Assembly: GCA_011800155.1 (NCBI GenBank)
Contig: CM022375.1
Span: 1,612,001-1,676,000, forward strand
Origin: Flammulina velutipes
Lineage: Eukaryota; Basidiomycota; Agaricomycetes; Agaricales; Physalacriaceae
Length of the DNA stretch: 64,000 nucleotides
Direction of reading: 5' to 3'
The translations under genes and the position numbers were made by a program. Shown here piece by piece: positions 48,259-58,088 of this stretch (its first letter is position 1; every line of letters begins with the position of its first letter). A model generated the notes under the pieces. It saw nothing but the letters and a program-made list of their open reading frames with translations, had not been told where the DNA came from and made no database searches.

Positions 48259-48456
48259 AAGCAATGTTCATGCGATATATTTTTACCATGACAGTATGTG
48301 CCATACATATGTGGTAGATATACCCAAAGATACCCACGATATGGATGCCGCGCGCCACAGCCGACAGAGACTGCTTATTGTATTGCAAGTTTCCCAGCGA
48401 TACGATGGTACCGCACCGCCCCCTACACAACTACCATACACTATTTATTCATTCCT

Positions 48457-49959
48457 TCAACAATCTATGCCCTCTGGCTGCACGACGTTCGTGCACGTAA
48501 CAGCTCTATCCCCCGTCGTCACAATCTTGTCAAAATCGACAAACGTCAAACCCGTACACGGCGCCGCCCCACTGCACTGCAGCCTCGTCAACCTCCCCGA
48601 CGCAACGCTCCCTGTGAACGGCCCCCAGGTGATATTTGAGATTTGGAAGAGGGAGGTGTCGCACCCCCCGGTTGCACCGGAGAAGGAAGTACATTGGGTG
48701 ATGCGAGCGGGGTACTCGGTCAGGTTGTGGATCTCGAAGTCTTTGAATGCTTCAGGGGGAGGTGAGGTTAGGGAATGGGGGAGAGGAAGAGGCGTACTGA
48801 TGTTAGTAGCGTACCCAAGGCCACCCCCGCCCCCGTTGGGAGGGTAGTTCTGCTGGATCCCGGTCCATGTTTTGATGTACCCAGCATAGCGCGATTCGTA
48901 CGCGACTATGCGCTCGGCGGTCACGTTCTCGATACGTTCGAATTGGCCTGGGTATTGGCCGATCGAGCTGTCAAGATATTGATAGTGAGAAGAGAAGAGA
49001 AGAGAGGGGAGAAGTGGTCGGGCTCACCCAATAGCGACGCCCAATCCTTCGTGGAAGACACAATCGTGGATGTGTATGTTAGTGGAATTGGCTTTTAGGG
49101 AGATGTTGTCATCCCCGCCTACGACCGTCCAGTTTCGGAATGTTACGCGGTCGGAGAAGAAGGTGTCGACGCCGTCTGTGTTGCGCGCGGGGTTCTACGT
49201 AACCATCCAATCAATCAACCAACCAACGTGAGGAAGAAAGGAAAAAGACCCACCGAGTTGCTGGAAGTCGAGTTGACGTAGATGTTGTCCAAGAGCACGT
49301 CTTGCGTGTGTGTGAGGGCCATTGTCCAGAATTGGGATTGGACGAAGCGGAGGCCTGTGAAGTGAGAGGAGGTGGTGTTGGCGATTACGAGGCTGATTGG
49401 GCGTCCGGGGAGGTTGGAGACGCCTTTGGTTAGATCGTACCTACGGTCAAGGGTTGGATTAGCGTCTGGATCCGAGTCGAGTATTTGTGAGTTCGACTGA
49501 CCAGAGCTGACCATTCCCATCGAGCGTCCCGACGCCCTTCCCATCGAACGTGACATTCGACCCGCCGATCTTCCATGCGGTGGTCATGTTCAGGTATTCG
49601 AGCTCGAGCTTTGTGCTGCGCCAATACTCCAAATCTTCCCCCCACTAAAAAGGTAGATGAATGTCTAGGAAGAAGTTGAAGAGAACAAATGTACTTACGA
49701 GCATCGTTCCGGTAAGTTCGACGTACGCGTCTACCAACTCTGTAGTCTGCATGATACTCTCGATGTGGTAGAGTGGGTCGTTCAAGAGGATGGAACCGCC
49801 GTTCCCGCAGAGAGCGAATGCTTCGAGTATGGCGGGTGCATCGTCGGACGCATCCGTGCTCGCTGAGACACGGCAAGTGTCTCCGACGCGGTTGACGCTG
49901 CCAGCGTTGGCATACAAGAAGGGGACCAGAGATAGCAGCAACAAGAACTTGGCACTCAT
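48457..49959 (-). CDS. GH28 family pectinase (rhamnogalacturonase/exo-type)
   Basis: A secreted plant-pectin hydrolase: signal peptide MSAKFLLLLSLVPFLYANA, then a right-handed beta-helix. Family motifs: NTDG in NPARNTDGVDTF, GGDDNIS with both catalytic Asp, and YIKTW for the RIK-type motif. The usual GHG motif reads GLGVAIGSIG, without its His. This loss is typical of rhamnogalacturonan or xylogalacturonan-acting GH28 enzymes, so an endo-polygalacturonase is less likely. About five introns; ends ...VVQPEGIDC. It fits with AA9 at 28 kb as plant-wall machinery, but the two are not a cluster. Confidence 0.88.
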
Positions 49960-51144
49960 CTTGGCAAGTACAAATGCGACTTGAAGAACATAACGATCTA
50001 TGATGGTTTTATAGTAAGTAGGGGAGTAATTTCGAGAGAAGCACCCGTGATTATGATTTTGGTTCTTATGACGAGGTTGAGCGGGAAGAGAGGCCCGGCC
50101 GCTGCGGGCGGGTGCTCTCCATCCTTACGAGAATCAATGGCGCGAGTACCAGAGGAGTTGACGTTTTGTGGCCACAGTCTTAGTTCAAAGTAGGCCGGGG
50201 GTTCCCACGATGGCGGATCAACCAACTATACTTATGGCTGAACATTGAACGTTGGACGTTGAACGTTGAACGTTGAACGCTGGTCGGTATCATGTACGAT
50301 AGCAAAGGTTGAATATATGCATGCGATGTGACTCGGTATACAAAAGCGACAGAGTATCTCGGCATACTCGGCACGGACAAAACCTTTGTCTTCTTACCAT
50401 TGTCATTGCTCTTTCTCATCTCTTCGCATCAAATAAATCAAAACCATGGTATCCTCTTACTCGTTGACTCAATCGTCAATCTTACAGGCGCGCTACAAGA
50501 TCTTTACAAAGAGCTGGAGGATGCGACCGCATGAGACGCGTTTCCTGAGCAAGTCGCGTCTTATTTCTCTGGAATATTTGTCACTCACATCGTACTAGCA
50601 GATGTGAGCCGTTTTGATTTTTAAGTTTTCCAAGTGTAACATTTGACAATCGCCAGAATACCAAGATGTTGATAGCCCTCCTTCAAATAGTGCCCTCGTC
50701 CGCTTCACAGCTATGATACAAGACACGTCCATGTCTCCCGAAGTTTACCTAACGAAACATTCGAATGGCAGGCTGGGGGCCACAACGTCGACTGTAACGA
50801 TCTCCAAGAAACATCGGTTCAAGTTGTTCGGGCTCAGTGACTATCCCGGGAGAATCAAGTCATGTATTGACTGGTACCGCATACCCTTTTCCCTCTTCTC
50901 TTCGTGTTTTGACCATTTGCGGACGAGCCCATACAAGCCCACGAGTATCCCCACTCCCGTTATGATACACATTGAACATCCGAAAGAGAGAGGTTCCCGT
51001 TGCACTGAAATTTTGGAGGAACAGGTGAGGTGCAACTCTGTGACATTGAATACTTCAGCTGATACCCTCTGTAAATGTCCATGCTGGAGGCGGCTCTTTG
51101 TGGCAGACCCTTGGCTGGAGCTAGAGTGTGGCGCAGTTCCCTGT
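49960..51144. other. Intergenic with a small tandem repeat
   Basis: No gene supported. 50240-50282 holds about six copies of a heptamer TTGAACG with small changes. An open frame at 50713-51159 lacks any domain. Fragments of tRNA-Glu follow from 51145. Confidence 0.5.
50240..50282. repeat. Short tandem repeat, unit TTGAACG
   Basis: About six units of TTGAACG/TTGGACG follow one another. Confidence 0.7.
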
Positions 51145-51236
51145 TATTGGGTAGGATAACGGCCAACATTGCCGCCTTATGGACAATGATTAATAGTTGT
51201 TCGCCCCAGCTCGGGGTTCAATTCCCGGTATCAGAA
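51145..51236 (+). pseudogene. Degenerate tRNA-Glu copy
   Basis: Retains AACGGCCAACATTGCCGCCTT and the T arm CTCGGGGTTCAATTCCCGGTATCAGAA, but the 5' acceptor and D-arm start are lost and the loop reads CCTTATGG, so no Glu anticodon. Its 5' flank matches that of the copy at 51786. Confidence 0.75.
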
Positions 51237-51541
51237 TTGATTCTGCAAAGACATCGCTTTTTGTCTCTATATTGCGTTGATCAGGTATTCGAGTTTACAG
51301 TGTCATAAAAAATACGGTCGAGTTGGGTTAGACGGGATTATATACACATACGACCTGAGGTCAAGTGGGAAGGGAGGTCTTTTTATCCTTTGGCGTGAAG
51401 ACCGTACACGCAGACCGAAAGATAAGGTGTTCACATTAGTGGCCTCGGGGATTCCCACGATCAACTACTCAACCGAGTAAGAGAAATAATCTGTATCTCT
51501 TTGGCACTTGATGATTGTGTATAATGTATGCAGAAGATAGC

Positions 51542-51607
51542 TCCGATATGGTGTAATGGCCAACATTGCCATTGAATGCAGGTCGGGGTTCGATTCCTCG
51601 TGTTGGA
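51542..51607 (+). pseudogene. Degenerate tRNA-Glu copy lacking the anticodon arm
   Basis: TCCGATATGGTGTAATGGCC begins like a tRNA-Glu and GGTCGGGGTTCGATTCCTCG gives the T arm, but most of the anticodon arm is missing. Confidence 0.75.
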
Positions 51608-51785
51608 AATATCATGACGGTGATTACTTTATTTTGTTCTGAGCATAGCCATCCTGGACATACAAAAGTATCTTCAAGAAAGAGGATACATTCCGCCGTG
51701 CCTGTGCATCCCGATCAGTCACTGTGAGTGGGTGGGGTGTGTGGCGCAGCTCCCTCTTATTGAGTAGGATGGCTCAACCTTGGAC

Positions 51786-51875
51786 TCCGATATGGTGTAA
51801 CGGCTAACATTGCCGCCTTTCATGAAGAGTATCGTAACTACCGCGGCAGCTCGGGGTTCGATTCCCCGTATAGGA
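51786..51875 (+). tRNA. tRNA-Glu (TTC) with intron, one acceptor mismatch
   Basis: Acceptor TCCGATA against TATAGGA pairs except at position 4 (G opposite A). The anticodon arm GCCGC-CTTTCA...GCGGC has anticodon TTC and an intron of about 20 bases after position 37. The T arm CGGGGTTCGATTCCCCG is perfect. It may be functional or in early decay. Confidence 0.8.
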
Positions 51876-51975
51876 ATTAAAGCGGAGCAAAACGCCTTCA
51901 AGTTTTTGGCAACATTATCGAACCTCTCTCGTCACTCATAGTCAAGTACATGCACAAAAACCGATTCAATTTCAT

Positions 51976-52980
51976 TCACTGCGTCTGCGCTCCATACCCT
52001 CTAATACCCTCCGCGAACGACCACTGCGTCTCCGCGCTGCGCGATTCCGAGATCTCCACGCCCTCTGCGGTGACCTTTGCGATCTGGTACTTGTTCAGAC
52101 TCCGCGCGTCGCGGTAATACAGGACCTTCATGGAATCCTCGATGATCTTGACGGCCTCGGCCTCGGTGAGTGTGTCCTCGCGTCCTTCCACCGCTTTCCG
52201 CAGGAGCGGCTGTGCGATGTAAGCGCCGTACCCCGTGGCGAGCGTCGATGCGGAGTATGTCGTGCCCAATAGATCGACGTACGCTAAGAACCTAACCCGC
52301 CTCATCAGCCACCACCCCCTACTTTGAGAGAAGAAAGAAGAACTCACCGCTTCCCATCCTTAAACCCGCCCACCAACAAACTATTCCAAAGGGGATTCAT
52401 CTTGGATCGACGACCATACATGACCTGCGCGAGGTACTCATGGATCTCCTTCGGGCCCAGGGTATGCCCGTCAGCGGCGGCGTACTCGTCGATTATGAGC
52501 TCATCGAGGATGGACTGGATGTATTGAAAGTCGGACATGTCGCCGCCTGCGCCGAGGACGGTGTGCGCGCCGACGGGGGTGAGGCGCTGGACGTCTTTGA
52601 AGCGCGCGAGGGAGCCGTATGATGCTGCACGCTACGGGTTAGTTGGGTGGGTGGGTGGATGGATGAGGGAGGGAAGGCACCGAGGTTGTCTGCAGCCATC
52701 AGGATCCCGTCTTTGTACTTTATCGCGAGGACGCTCGTGCCCGTTACGATGGGCTGTCTATCATGTTCTTTAGTTTACATGAATTCTAGCAAGATGAATG
52801 CGCACTGGGTATGCTGTACACCGTCCGCAAACGCATCGGTACGCGGACGCTGGTGGATGGGATATGTGCCGTACACGTCGACGGCATCGTTTCTCTACAC
52901 GCAAAGTCATCGATCAGAACACGCCGCACAGACCAGAAAGCACGCACCGGTCGTCCCCAATTCGTTGGAAAGTGGTCCAT
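51976..52980 (-). CDS. PRE4: 20S proteasome subunit beta-7 (PRE4/PSMB4 type)
   Basis: A non-catalytic beta subunit of the 20S core particle. Five exons (52980-52948, 52894-52806, 52757-52681, 52624-52348, 52291-51976) total 792 bases, 263 residues, the usual size. N-terminal MDHFPTNWGRP, then QPIVTGTSVLAIKYKDGILMAAD (beta-fold start), ASYGSLARFKDVQRL, MSDFQYIQSILDEL and FLAYVDLLGTTYSAS, all typical of beta-7. No active Thr is expected here. Essential single-copy gene; no disruption. Confidence 0.93.
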
Positions 52981-53144
52981 GATGGATGTAACGCAGATTG
53001 AACGCGCAAGCAAACAGAGGACGCGTCCTGCTGACTCATCCGGATTCGGTCCGCAGTGCCTTCGCCACACAACACCAAATTGGACTCCACAAAACCAGTG
53101 ACATCACTCGTTGGACTTGAACTTTTCGCGCTTGCTTGGCCTCG

Positions 53145-55222
53145 ATGAAGGCGTCCGCAAGACGGTCGTTTGCCAGCTCTCATGTCGTCAAGCGCGACTT
53201 GACAGGCAGAACCCTCGTGCGCCACAAATTAGCGCGCCGCAGAAAGGCAGAGAGAGACGAGCGCATGACGCTCACCTCGCTCCTCACCCCAGTCACAACG
53301 TACGTTTCCCTTGATTTCCATTGACTATCGTACTGACAACAACTAGCTACCGAGGTGGTTTCACCAAGCCCTCTGAACTCAGAGCTACACACTGGTTCGC
53401 TGGAGGCCGTTACATGTCGCAAAGCAGACAGTACGAATCCCCGCCGGACGCAGCCTACGAGCCCCATACCATCTTTCTCCTCGAGTCCCGCTATCCAATC
53501 AAGTATGGCTTAGGTCGCACCGAATCTGTTGACCACATCGTCGGTCTCTGTCGCGCAGCCGATCTAGAAGCCGTCGTCAAACGCTATAACAGCGCCCGCG
53601 CCCCGTCAGATGCCGTCTGGAGCATGGACAATGCTCGCTGGCCGTGGACAAACCAGAAAAAGGTGAAGAGCTACTCCAGCTGGTGGTCACGCACAAGCGA
53701 GATAACCGACTCCCTCGCCAATCAAGAGGACGCGCTCATGACCGAACCCATCGTCACTCCCAACAGCAAACCTGTCTACCAGAACGACCCTGAACGCAAA
53801 CAGCGCCAGACCGAGGCAGTCCGCGACAGAGTAGAAGAAGCCGACTTGGATGGCGTCCACTCGGGCATGCGTCGCGAAGTGGGCAAGATTCCCTTCGAGG
53901 TCGACCATCGCGACGGTGGTACCTACCATCCCAGTGGATTCAAGGTCCCTACCCCTGCTGCAGACTTTGCAAAGTACCCCGTTCCACCACCAGAAGCCGA
54001 AGATCCACGCAGTCCCCAGCAAAGTAACCCCGACGCAGCCATCGAGTACGACCAGTGGCAGTCCATCAGCAAAGAGGAGGGCGGCCTCATGTCAGACTTG
54101 AGCGCAGACATCATGTCCGGCGATTTCAACGCTGGTACCACCCCTCGCGACGGCAAGATCCCCACGGAGGTCTCTGGAATCCTCGTCCGTGGCAGGACTC
54201 AGCCGCCTCAGCATGCCAGCGGTTTCATTCCTCCCACACCTGCAATGGCCCGTGGCGCGAATGAGGCCCACACCCACACCGTCGAAGCCGAACTCACCAA
54301 GGAGGACAAGGCCAGCAAGGCCGAGTACGAAAAACGACTCAAGGAGCACCGCGAGCGTTACATTGAGGAGATGCGCACCGAGCCATTCTGGCGTCCCCTG
54401 CTTGCCATCACCGTCTCCACCCGCCCCATCGCTGCAACCCTCACCCGTTTGTCCCGTGCTCTGTCCCGCGGTCTACCCTTCTACGCCAGCGTCGAGTCCG
54501 ACGGGCGCAAAAGCTTGTCGTCCTTCGGAAACAGGATGCGCTGCCTGAGGCTGGACCGTATGCAAGAGCTCACCGTCGAGATGGCGCAGATCCTGGCTGG
54601 TGCTCGAGGCGGCCCCATTGGTATTCGTTTCAACATGAACCAGGTCGGACGTGGCATCGGTGGAGAAAACCTGGACGCGCCTGTCCCGTGGGAGAAGCGG
54701 ACTATTGGCATCGCCGTGGGCGAATGGTACGATCGCGCGCAAGAGGTGAAGGACAGCTATACATCGGCGCAGGAGGAGGTCCAGAAGTACGAGGCCCTAC
54801 CAGAGAAGGGACCCTTCATCGTATACGGCGTCGACGACTGGGGCAAGCCGCTCACCGACCAGGTGTTGCCATGGCTCAAGGAGGCGACAGAGTGGGACGC
54901 CATTCCCGATTCCATTCGTGACGTCTTCAACGAGATCAACGAATTGCAGCGCATGCTCAACGAGGAAGACGACACTCTTGAGGAAATTTACATCCTGGTG
55001 GAGAATATCAAGCGTGCGGGGGACGAAGCGTTGGAGGTGCGCCCCGTGGGAGAGGTTCGCGAGACGACGAAGGGCGCCGAGGTCCCGCCTGGGTATTTCC
55101 TCGCTCATGGTAATCAGGCGCGGTTCTGGGTGAAGAAGCGCATTGAGTTCCTGAGTCGGGAACATAGCGAGGAGTTGTCAAAGGCAATCTCGCAGAGGCT
55201 GCCGCAGGTTACGTACCCTTAG
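53145..55222 (+). CDS. Conserved hypothetical protein, 676 residues
   Basis: Two exons, 53145-53299 and 53347-55222, phases agree. The N-terminus is Arg/Ser/Ala-rich with few acids (MKASARRSFASSHVV), suggesting mitochondrial targeting. The middle repeats a unit like GKIPFEVDHRDGGTYHPSGFKVPTPA and, later, DGKIPTEVSGI...HASGFIPPTPAMA. The C-terminal half contains ordered stretches such as GPIGIRFNMNQVGRGIGG and EGYF-like PPGYFLAHGNQARFWVKKRIEFL. I recognise no family. It diverges from PRE4 with 164 bp between start codons and TGTGGCG-type motifs (CGCCACA) in between. Confidence 0.7.
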
Positions 55223-56242
55223 AGTAGACTAACCGTCGTGTACTACATATCATCATCTTGGCATCGCATAATTGCATCATTCGCATTTGCATTCTGTGGC
55301 GGGATGGCTGGAGACAAACCGTCGTAGAGGAGATCATTGGCGCGTCGACCTACAAGAGACAAGCAAACGAAGGAACAGAAGTTGTTAGAGATACATACCA
55401 CGTCTACAGCTGGACATCGGAAGCAAAGGAGAGGCGGGAAAGAGATGAGAGCGCCAGAGCATCAGGCAAGAGAGTACCGAAGGGGTCGTATGGCGTGAGG
55501 AGCGAAGGAGGATGTCGAGGGAAACAGTTTTCGGTGGGTAATATGTTTGAAGGGTGGGAAGGTCCACGTAGGAGAGGAACGGAAGGATGCTGAGGCGCAA
55601 GGAAGGAGGACATCGAGACGCCATTGTCGATGAATGGTATGTTGAAGATAGTGGGAATGATGCGAAAGCGCCAGAGCGTCCATGAAGGAGGGGCGGAAGG
55701 CTCTTGTGGCGCGAATGTCGCTGGGAAAGAGAACGTCGTATTAGCAGGTTTGGGTGGGCGGTCGGTTTCTTCGAGGAACAGAGATGTATGCGTCAGGCAG
55801 GAATGGGATAGAAGGCTCTTGTGGCGTGAGCATTGATATTGAAGGCTGAGGAGAGCAGTCAAGGCTAGAGCGAAGGACAACAGTGATGGTGGGGGAAAGA
55901 GGGAAAGAAACGAAAGCACCAGAGCGTCTGTTATATATGTGACCGAACGTGAGGAATTTTAAAGGGAAAGGTGATGATCGTGGTCCGCAAAAGGAAATAA
56001 AAGAACGCATTAGACGTCATCGGTTTGCGCCACGCTCGATCGTTCCGGCATGCCAGTCTATAGCATTCAATGTAAGACTCGTGCACAGGTGACTGGGGTG
56101 ATCTACGTGTGCTAGCTAATGTGATACGACATTGATCAGGGAAGACGTATATGTACCACTGGCACATATCTTGTAAGTTTTCAATATACTGATTAAGGTC
56201 TGAGCGAATTCTCCGAGCAAAATCAAATCTACATTCAGTTAT
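55223..56242. other. Intergenic with imperfect repeats
   Basis: The word GCGCCAGAGC(A/G)TC recurs near 55452, 55667 and 55917, and GAAGGCTCTTGTGGCG near 55696 and 55809, pointing to a degenerate tandem repeat of roughly 210-250 bp. A long minus-strand frame through it begins at a non-ATG codon and is not supported. Confidence 0.5.
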
Positions 56243-56312
56243 GCCGATACGAGGAATCGAACCCCGAGCTGTCAATGGAAGGTGACAATGTTAACCGTTA
56301 CACCATATCGGT
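56243..56312 (-). pseudogene. tRNA-Glu-like copy with altered anticodon loop
   Basis: Acceptor, D arm and T arm match tRNA-Glu. The anticodon arm is TGTCA-CCTTCCAT-TGACA, an 8-base loop that spells TCC at the anticodon position, so it cannot be called Glu and the loop length is abnormal. Confidence 0.65.
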
Positions 56313-56462
56313 ATGCGCGTGGCTGGTATTGTACCATCACGATAGTCTTCGCTGGTCTTCCGATCAATCCACATCCGCTGTGTTGTCTCTTCGCATCCCA
56401 TGTCAGTGCGAGCGAAAGGCCCCAAAGCGAAAGTTGTACAACAAACTTGCACAAGCATCTAC

Positions 56463-56539
56463 TGCCGATACGAGGAATCGAAATCCGAGCTGCCACGCGA
56501 AGAATTCATGACAATGTTAACCATTACACCATATCGGTA
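56463..56539 (-). pseudogene. Degenerate tRNA-Glu copy
   Basis: Ends match (CCGATATGGTGTAATGG and ATTTCGATTCCTCGTATCGG), but the anticodon arm is replaced by ATGAATTCTTCGCG-like sequence and the T stem has a mismatch. Confidence 0.75.
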
Positions 56540-56667
56540 CGTGCCGGGAGCATTAAAGCGCCACAGTCGATTTTCTCCAGTGGCAGAACTTTAGTGGCGC
56601 CGGAGAGAATCACGTGACGCACGCGTGGCTGGATTGCTTGTGGTTGTTTGCAGAAGGCGGGTTTTCG

Positions 56668-57609
56668 ATGGACCACGACGACGAGACAGATGTCGACCGT
56701 CTGCTGGAATCCTCAGATCCAAAGGTGTGTGGCGTTGCTGAGCTACTACAGATCCTGACCAACGCACAGATAGCCTCTCTTGTCGGATCGTACGTCTCCC
56801 AACTGTCTGCGCAGGCAGAAACCATCGCCTCCCTCCAATCCAGACTAGATGCGCTCACTACCCATCTCCACTCTGAACGCCGTCTCCTAGAATCGCGCTT
56901 CGAAGCTGAGCGAGACGGATGGGACAGATCAGCCGAAGCCCTTCTCCGGCGTACTCGAACCACACCTACACCTACCCCAGTCCACCTCCTCTCAAATTCA
57001 GACTCGCACGCATCCCACCGACTTCAAAGCCTCGAAGCGCAAGTCACAGCGCTTCGCCCGTCCATCCTCTTTCGCAAACGAAAACACTCCCCGCCGCCTC
57101 CGCCATCCGCCAGTACGCCCGCCTTCTCCGATGCGCGTATAGACCACATCCTCCTCGCAGCGCGCACCCTCGGCAGGGACCGTGCGTTAGAGAACGTATC
57201 TCCCCCTAGCCCCCCGAAGAAAGAGAAGGGCAAGTCACGCGCGGCTCCTTCTACCCCAAAAGGCGGTGTCGGTGCCCCGCATTACCGCCAGGCTACAACG
57301 CCAACGACACCCCGTAGAATTGGCGGTGGTGTTAATCCATACCTCCACGTCCTGACATCTCCCTCTCCCTACCCCGCTGCCTCGTCTTCGACCACACCGC
57401 TTGACCGTCTCGTCGACGTCGCGCTCTCGCCACCTAAACGGCGCCGTTCAAGTAGGTCTGCGCTCGACGTTTTAGCAGACCAGGCAGCGTCCAGGCCACC
57501 CGCTCCCAGGAGGATAACGAGAGCCAATCCGGAAATGGTCAATACCGACCAGCAGCAGGACGGCATGGAGGACGCGGATGGTTCAGAGGACATTGAGGAG
57601 AATGGATAG
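56668..57609 (+). CDS. Hypothetical nuclear coiled-coil protein, 313 residues
   Basis: A single exon. A helical N-terminal region (VAELLQILTNAQIASLVGSYV) is followed by a coiled coil (QAETIASLQSRLDALTTHL), then a Ser/Pro-rich part with basic clusters FRKRKHSPPP, PPKKEKGKSR and PPKRRRSSRS, likely nuclear signals, and an acidic end (DQQQDGMEDADGSEDIEE). No family recognised. CGCCACA lies about 110 bp upstream and TGTGGCG occurs again inside the frame. Confidence 0.65.
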   Translation: MDHDDETDVDRLLESSDPKVCGVAELLQILTNAQIASLVGSYVSQLSAQAETIASLQSRLDALTTHLHSERRLLESRFEAERDGWDRSAEALLRRTRTTPTPTPVHLLSNSDSHASHRLQSLEAQVTALRPSILFRKRKHSPPPPPSASTPAFSDARIDHILLAARTLGRDRALENVSPPSPPKKEKGKSRAAPSTPKGGVGAPHYRQATTPTTPRRIGGGVNPYLHVLTSPSPYPAASSSTTPLDRLVDVALSPPKRRRSSRSALDVLADQAASRPPAPRRITRANPEMVNTDQQQDGMEDADGSEDIEENG

Positions 57610-57763
57610 TTATTCATCTACACATCTTGTATCCATAATACCTAACTTATTGCTGTATTGTAGTCGTCGCTTGATGTTCTTGGGGAATCATGTATCTTGT
57701 GCAACGTAAATGCTTTGCTGTTGCGCGCTTGCATACAATATTATCAGCCACCACACTCTCCAG

Positions 57764-57827
57764 TCCGATATGGTGTAACAACGTGCTCAATGGCGCGGTA
57801 CATCGGGGTTCGATTCCCCGTATTGGA
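57764..57827 (+). pseudogene. Degenerate tRNA-Glu copy
   Basis: TCCGATATGGTGTAACA and TCGGGGTTCGATTCCCCGTATTGGA are intact, but the anticodon arm is shortened to GTGCTCAATGGCGCGG-like sequence. Confidence 0.75.
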
Positions 57828-58055
57828 ACTCAGTGACATAGGTTAGTTTTTCTAGCTTTCTGGTCTTCCGATTCCACTAAAATGCCATATAGTCTCTGTC
57901 GATGTCTGCTGATATCTTTGTATCAAATCTTTACGGGTAATTCCTCCCTCAAATGACGATGTACTCTTTCTTGCGCCACATCCACCATCATTGAGCCTTC
58001 CCACGCAGGAGGATTCCTCAGGCGCCACACTACTGCGCCTGACTCGCAATGATAC

Positions 58056-58088
58056 GCGGCAGCTCGGGGTTCGATTCCCCGTATCGGA
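58056..58088 (+). pseudogene. 3' half of a tRNA-Glu gene
   Basis: GCGGC-AGCTCGGGGTTCGATTC-CCCG-TATCGGA is a perfect 3' half. No 5' half is present upstream; CGCCACAC lies about 30 bp before it. Confidence 0.75.

Noticed and set aside
55404..55919. Minus-strand frame with a signal-peptide-like start
   Set aside because: It begins at a non-ATG codon and lies in an imperfect repeat; the apparent leader is a by-product of composition.
55223..56242. CRISPR-like array
   Set aside because: The spaced words are imperfect and 210-250 bp apart, and this is eukaryotic DNA.
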